64,000 bases of DNA from Imbricaverruca yamaguchii (Eukaryota; Arthropoda; Thecostraca; Neoverrucidae): assembly GCA_034440575.1 (NCBI GenBank), contig JAOTOL010001622.1:405001-469000 (forward strand), in the 5' to 3' direction. Shown here piece after piece: positions 58,437 through 64,000 of this stretch. The notes beneath the pieces are model-generated. The model made no database searches and was not told the origin of the DNA. It worked only from the letters and a program-made list of their open reading frames with translations. The first letter of the stretch is position 1. Every line of letters begins with the position of its first letter. The translations under genes and the position numbers were made by a program.

Positions 58437-58620
58437 TTAATTGCCCTTGTATTGACCGGGCGGACGATTAGCAAAACTGCAACAGCTTTGCGTGTAACAG
58501 GTTAAACGGAAAATAGCGGGTAAACACTGAAACGTGTTTTCAAGCAGTTCGCGGCCTGATAGCTCCGTCAATGTCTCACGACTTAAAAGCCCTCCTGGCA
58601 TTCCGACCGTCCACCGTTCA
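58437..58620 (-). repeat. Dispersed repeat R, copy 2
   Basis: Reverse complement of 43422-43600; shares GATTAGCAAAACNGCAACAGC-like and GTTTTCAAGCAGTTC-region blocks. Here it has no CA array beside it. Confidence 0.7.
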
Positions 58621-59100
58621 AACTGCAGGAACATTATGTGAACATTATATATCAACTTTACTTTGTGGCGAACGTGAATTCTTCTCGGAAAAGTAGAGAC
58701 GCCTCCATATAAAAGAAAGGTAAGTGGCCAATTAAGAATGGAACCTGAATAAGAACATGTCCAAAGTACTTTTTGAACAAGCAAAAAAAATATTATTGTC
58801 CTCGCAACGGACGAAAGAGGGCCGCTTTCTTGGAAGGAGCACAATTACACCGCTCTTACTTACATTGAGCTGCTTGTTCACAGAGCTGATACTGACGGTA
58901 TTGGTGGCTCGCCTGTTACAGACCATCGGCAGGCTCCAGCGGATACTGTCCAGAAGCTCGCCGCCGGCGTAAATCGCACAGCCGAATCTCAACTTCTACT
59001 CCCATCACCAGAGCCAACAAACTCCGCAAAGTCGCACACCTGCGCGTCCTGCCGGCCACGCCGTGTCCTCCGGCCACGCCGTGTCCTCCTGGCCGGCGCC

Positions 59101-59708
59101 ATGCTGACACCGCAGTCCGTCGTGCTGCTGGCGACGCTGCCGTGTCTCGCCTCCTCCTGCCTCCGTCTGCCCGACTACTCGGGTCCACTCAGCAGCGCTC
59201 TCATCATCGCCACGCCGGGACAGCCGCCGGCCGTCTCCTCCTGCCACTGCTGTGCGCTGTGTCACCACCATCCGCTGTGTCGCAGCCTCGCCTACGGCGC
59301 TGACACGGGCGCGTGCACGCTCTACAGTCGCGTGGGCGGCTTCGCCGACGTCAGCAACCTCCACAACGCCAGCGTCCAGTTCTTCCTGCTGCCGCGGCGC
59401 TCCGGCAGCGGCGAGTTCTGCCACGGCGACGGCGACTGTCAGGTGACCGGCGAGCGGTGTCTGGCGCACGTCTGCACCGGCAACCGCACCGTCACCTGCA
59501 GGACCATCTACCGGCTCAACCCGCGGCTGCGCTCTGGCTTCTATTGGGTGTCGTTCGGCGGCAACATGTTCTTCACATACTGCTCTATGGACAAACAGGG
59601 TTTCACGCGGCTGGCAAAGATCCAGAAGCACGGCGCCTGGCTGCCCGAAGACGTGCTGTACCGAGCGCCGAGAGCTCCCTACCTTAACGGAAACTTCTCA
59701 ATCCTGAA
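59101..59708 (+). CDS. Exon 1 of the PAN/fibrinogen-like gene
   Basis: 202 codons plus two bases. GC-rich with strong C/G third positions, as in the WSB exons. The ATG is the first in frame after GC-rich leader sequence that contains a duplicated GGCCACGCCGTGTCCTCC at about 59055-59094. Confidence 0.75.
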
Positions 59709-62324
59709 GTGAGTATTTTGTCCGTGCCGGGTCTGCTTCCAAGAAGAATGTTTACTCTTGGCTGCCTCAGGAGATTGGAAACATTTTCATTTTTCAGCGT
59801 AAAACCAACTAACGAACATAGTCTGGATATTACCGGCATGGAGCAACACCAACTAAGTTTCTGGACAGTCCGTCATGGTTTGCATATAATTATGTTCCAA
59901 TACCCTCAGTCTGCGTTCAATTTTCCTGGAGGCACACAGGTTTTAGACATAGTTTAAACCAATTACGGGCGTTCGGCATGGTGGATTGAAATTATTGATG
60001 CGTGCTCAATATCACGCAGCTACAGGAGCCTGACTGTGCAAATAGTGCATGCCATGTTGGTACACGGATAATGTAAAGTAATCTACTGCCGCTGAACTTC
60101 ACTGTCATCTTACCGAAGTTGGGCTCGTCTGGCAAATATGGTGCACGTGTCTCAAACTCGAATGCACTGTGCCGATTTGCTGAATCAACATAGGTACCAT
60201 GCTGTGCCACGGCTCTTGTGCTTCAGTCTACGCTTCGGCTCACGTTCGGCGCGCCGCTCAGTTCACGCCACAAACCACCGCTCAGCGAGGCTCCCTCCAT
60301 CGGACTGACGTTAGCCGGACGGTCACCGTGCCGCGGGGCGCACAGGTCACGTGACATAGCGGCAGGAGCCTCACTGGCTGCTCCTTAGTCGAAGCCGGCT
60401 GGACAGCCACCCCTAAGCCCCATCGTGAGCATTTTTCTTTGAGCGCAACTTCAAGGAACATAGTGTGCTGAAAACTGCCACTCGTCGAAATTCAGAAATC
60501 GTGTCTGATTTTGAGTCCAGTACTTTGCCAAGTAAGGAAGCTTACCGATGCCGATAGATACGCTGATTTGATCCGAGACTTTGGCGTCGGCACCCACTAC
60601 CAGGTGATCGTCATGGGAGTCGATTTGCAAGGTCAGTGCACACGGCCCTCCGAGACTGGTGTCGGCATCTACTACCAGGTGACCATCATCAGTGCCGATA
60701 GGCAAGGTGCACGGCCCTCCGAGACTGGTGTCGACATCTACTACCAGGTGACCATCATCAGTGCCGATAGGCGAGGTACATGGCCCTCCGAGACTGGTGT
60801 CGGCATCTACTACCAGGTGACCATCATCAGTGTCGATAGGCAAGGTCAGTGTACACGCCCCCCTCCGAGACTGGTGTCGGCATCTACTACCAGGTGACCA
60901 TCATCAGTGTCGATAGGCGAGGTACATGGCCCTCCGAGACTGGTGTCGGCATCTACTACCAGGTGACCATCATCAGTGCCGATAGGCAAGGTACACGGCC
61001 CTCCGAGACTGGTGTCGGCATCTACTACCAGGTAACCATCATCAGCGTCGATAGGCAAGGTCAGTGTACACGCCCCCCCCAAGAATGGTGTCGGCATCTA
61101 CTACCAGGTGACCATCATCAGCGTCGATAGGCAAGGTCAGTGTACACGGCCCTCCGAGACTGGCGTCGGCATCTACTACCAGGTGACCATCATCAGTGTC
61201 GATAGGCAAGGTCAGTGTGCACCCCCCCCCCCACGAGACTGGTGTTGGCATCTACTACCAGGTGACCATCATCAGCGTCGATTGGCAAGGTCGGAATACA
61301 CGGCCTTCCAAGACTCCGGTGTCGGCGCCTATTACGAGGTGCTCATCGTCCGTTGTGGTCGGCAAGGTCAGTGTATACGGAGAGGTCTCTGACAGTCGCT
61401 AATGACGCTGACGAGCCCCTGAGCTTGCTAATAAGTTTCTCTTTGTGTCTCCGATATGTGTAGCTCTGAAGCTGGCTGCAGGCCTGATACTGACTCGACC
61501 TAGCCTATCGTGCCCCGCCGCGTTTGCATGATGGCCAGTATAAATACATTAATATATACTAGTTCTTGAAAGGTAATGCCGAAAGAAAAGAAGCCATTCC
61601 ATGGTATATTAGTTGAATTATATACTTATACATTTTAATATGAACTAATATGATCTCTGGTGACCTCAATATTGGCCAAAATGCTCATTTACGCCATTCT
61701 CCGTCCTTCGTGTTTTCCATGACCGGGGCTTTCTGGCGGTGTTTTGCCTTCTATCCTAGCTTACATAGCTCGAATGTTGCCAGGGGGCGTATCGAGGACT
61801 CCCCTTTCCTGGTCAGGCCAAGGTGAGTTTCCTGGCCCATGTGAATTTCCTCACATGTTGCTACTATTCACCAACGGTCAATCGGCATGAGGATTGGCGA
61901 CGCTACATGACTCAACGGTCGAAGTGTCTGTAGTGAGATTGCATGTGAGGTGGCACTGGTACTAACCCCAGGATGTATGTGAGGTGGCACTGGTACTAGG
62001 CAGATGAGTCATCCAGTGCGGCGACCTCGTGACCGGGTCGGGCCGGCCGGATACGTGGCGTGATTGGGCGTGTGCAGAATGGGTCAATCAGCGGTCGGGG
62101 GTGTTTAGCGCGTTTAGGAGTATGATAGGCTCCACTTAATTTTTCGGGTCGTCTTCTGAATTCTTCGATCCCTGGATCCAGCATGTTTTTTTCGGGTCCT
62201 TTATGACATATGTGGGTTGCCTTCCGCGATTACCAAGCCCTTGTACGTTTTTTTTCGTGGCCCTACGCGGTTTTTGGAGACATTGTGTGCGATTTTTGGA
62301 GCTTCAAAGCGACTTTCCGGGCCC

Positions 62325-62386
<62 letters not shown>

Positions 62387-63449
62387 TATTCAGAATTCCT
62401 GCGGATGCTTAGGGTTTCAGCTTGATTTTGTCGTGTCCCATTGCGATTTTTTAAGCCATGTTTTTTTTACTTGTGGTCCCGACGATAAATTGTAGTTCTC
62501 AGTGAGGATTTGCATGGCCCGGCGCCGGCTGTCGGGCCCTTTCGGGGTTTTCGTGGTCCCATTGTATTTATTTGGTTTGCCGATGCCAGTTCTTGTGGCC
62601 CCGACGTGAATTTTGCTGCCCAGAGCGAGCTTTGAGACCTCGATGCGATTATTTTGCTCTCCAACGCTTTATTTGAGGCCTGCACGCGAGTTTCTGGGGC
62701 CGCACTACTTGTCGGAGGCCCCTACACGAACGTTTTGCTCCAGATGAAAATTTTGCACCCCAAACGCGATTTTTATGATGCTCCGGCGCGAATACTCAGG
62801 GTCCGACTGTTTTTTTCTGGGTTTTTTTTCGCGCCCTCGATGCCGATTGTTTCGTTTCCGATAGCAAATTTGAGGGTCCAGCGCGTTTTTTTTGGGTACT
62901 GACACCGGCGAAACAGCATAGATCATCCTGAAGTCCAATGCTACACTGTATTATTCCGAATCTAGGAAAAATTTCGGCAAGCAGTGCCGCCGAGTCCTTG
63001 GCGAAAGAAAACAACCGACCGTTTCGATTGCTTGACATGTTCGCTTGTGTTTTCTGGATCTGGGTTTACCGCCTTCTTACCGTTGAGCGTCATTCTGACC
63101 CGCGCCAGCGTCAGCCGCGTGTACAGCGTCACACCCACGCCGCCTGTTCACAGCCCAGCGGCATCGCTACAACGGCATCATGTTCAACGTCACCCGCGAC
63201 TACAGCATGACGTCACACTCGCCGCGGCGGGCCCCGTGGCGGCCCATCGCCAGCGGATTTCCGCTGGCGCCCGACGAAGATCACATCGTGTTTCCCTACA
63301 TATCCAACGGCAGCAGAGTGCTGTACACGATGAACGGCGGTGGCAGACGGCCGGCCAGTATCGGCGCCATCATTCTGCGCCGCGGCAGAGCAAACTTCTC
63401 GCGGGAAATACGACACCCAGACGTGGTGTACGTGGAGATACGGGAGTAG
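59101..63449 (+). CDS. Secreted cysteine-rich protein, PAN/apple-like plus fibrinogen-like N-lobe
   Basis: Exon 1 (59101-59708) starts MLTPQSVVLLATLPCLASSC, a signal peptide. Residues of about 20-100 have the spacing of a PAN/apple fold (CHCCALCHHHPLCRSLAY, then CTLYS). Residues 103-125 form a small Cys cluster (CHGDGDCQ...CLAHVC). From 126, TCRTIYRLNPRLRSGFYWVS and YCSMDKQGFTRL resemble the opening of fibrinogen-related domains (C..I......SG.Y......YC.M). The donor GAA|GTGAGT is phase 2. It fits an acceptor CCGTTGAG|C at 63087/63088, giving NVILTRASVSRVYSVTPTP. A one-base shift near 63140 leads into FTAQRHRYNGIMFNVTRDYS and a stop at 63449 (VVYVEIRE). About 320 residues. Extracellular binding or lectin-like role is inference. 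Confidence 0.55.
59712..60575. other. Intron of the PAN/fibrinogen-like gene, first part
   Basis: A CpG-rich patch lies at 60230-60380. No further exon recognised. Confidence 0.3.
60580..61365 (+). repeat. Minisatellite, 75- and 69-bp units
   Basis: About eleven copies of a unit containing GGTGTCGGCATCTACTACCA and GTGACCATCATCAGTGTCGA. A six-base indel makes 69- or 75-bp versions, and poly-C runs of variable length occur at three joints. It lies in an intron. Confidence 0.95.
61370..62225. other. Intron stretch, nothing recognised
   Basis: A small duplication GTGAGGTGGCACTGGTACTA at 61945 and 61979. No exon. Confidence 0.35.
62230..62905 (+). repeat. Degenerate tandem repeat, about 30-bp unit
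   Basis: Repeating theme of the form GCGATTTTTGGGGCCCCGAC across 650 bp, split by an (AT)n run at 62329-62386. Old minisatellite. Confidence 0.6.
62329..62386 (+). repeat. (AT)n microsatellite
   Basis: About 29 pure dinucleotides. Confidence 0.97.
63088..63449 (+). CDS. Terminal exon of the PAN/fibrinogen-like gene, with a one-base shift
   Basis: The frame opened by the splice runs to about 63140. The downstream frame then reads GIMFNVTRDYS, EDHIVFPYISNGSRVLYTMN and GAIILRRGRANFSREI, ending TAG. One extra base in GCCGCCTG would explain the change. I do not recognise a named domain in this half. Confidence 0.55.
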
Positions 63450-64000
63450 GCCGGTCGTGTGGCCACGGCTCCCACTCTCCGTAGAATATCCGCGCCCGCG
63501 TGGATGCTCCATGGATGGTCCATCATTGGAGCATTGAACAACACGAGAACAGCACACGAATTTCATTCGGAACACTTATTATTTTGCATGTGTGACACAA
63601 GTTGCAAGTGATATTTCAGCCGGAGGGGTTGAAATATTGCATCCCAATGTCGCATCGTTGAAATATTCAACGTACTTTACCGTTGCACATTTTCATAATG
63701 CCTACATCATTATTTCATCATTTGACTTATTCTAATCGGAATATGGGCAGACTCTTTGACATATGCAAATTGGCCCCCAATTCCATGTGGGATCAGCGGT
63801 TCAATCTATTCTTCAATCTGCTTTCAAGTTTGCTTTATCGAAACCATGTTCCATAAATCGCTGCAGTAAGTTAACCCACGCAAGGAGTGCAGGAGCACAT
63901 TCGGGGCAGCTTGTGGGATCGCGAGAGTGCATAACGGGGCCTCATTTGCACAGGCAGCCTAGTTATCTATGCATATGGATCAACAGATGCCTGTCTTAGC
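63450..64000. other. Downstream of the PAN/fibrinogen-like gene
   Basis: Presumed 3' UTR and flank. I see no canonical AATAAA within the first 200 bp. Confidence 0.3.

Overview
This is animal nuclear DNA, most likely from an invertebrate. The evidence is split genes with GT-AG introns, tRNA-derived SINEs, non-LTR retrotransposon tails, TTAA-flanked MITEs, long (CA)n tracts and many minisatellites. Nothing here looks prokaryotic or organellar. An arthropod such as a crustacean is a guess; I cannot fix the taxon.

Left half (about 1-33.6 kb). One minus-strand gene dominates: an orthologue of WSB1/WSB2 (WD-repeat and SOCS-box substrate receptor of a Cullin-RING ubiquitin ligase). I placed six exons, from an ATG at 33173 inside a CpG-rich, CCAAT-bearing island down to 1447. 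All five splice junctions agree in phase. The remaining WD repeats and the SOCS box must lie left of the window. Its introns (0.7-13 kb) are packed with mobile and tandem DNA: a foldback-like element with 11-bp repeats in its arms (10.2-13.1 kb); TTAA-flanked MITEs (2.6, 9.3 and 27.2 kb); tRNA-derived SINEs; a LINE remnant; a broken three-exon transposon-type gene on the plus strand (14.4-16.4 kb); and large minisatellites with 42-, 33-, 15-, 54- and 20-bp periods.

Middle (33.6-45.5 kb). This part is gene-poor, with SINE copies, degenerate tandem DNA, a LINE 3' end (41.9-42.3 kb) and a roughly 600-bp CA/CG array.

Right half. At 45796-49922 sits a near-complete 4.13-kb DNA transposon with about 350-bp, almost identical terminal inverted repeats. 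It encodes on the minus strand a transposase-like protein of a family I know only as uncharacterised invertebrate proteins. The reading frame is broken twice by single-base shifts that cancel. LINE fragments flank it on both sides. At 59.1-63.45 kb a plus-strand gene encodes a secreted cysteine-rich protein (PAN/apple-like, then fibrinogen-like N-lobe) in two exons around a minisatellite-bearing intron, with one apparent single-base frameshift.

The most unusual element is a 53-60 bp dispersed unit with a GGGCGC/GCGCCC inverted pair. At least three copies are flanked by perfect 14-16 bp target-site duplications, so it moves as a tiny retroposon-like element. One copy has interrupted an exon of the 14.4-kb gene.
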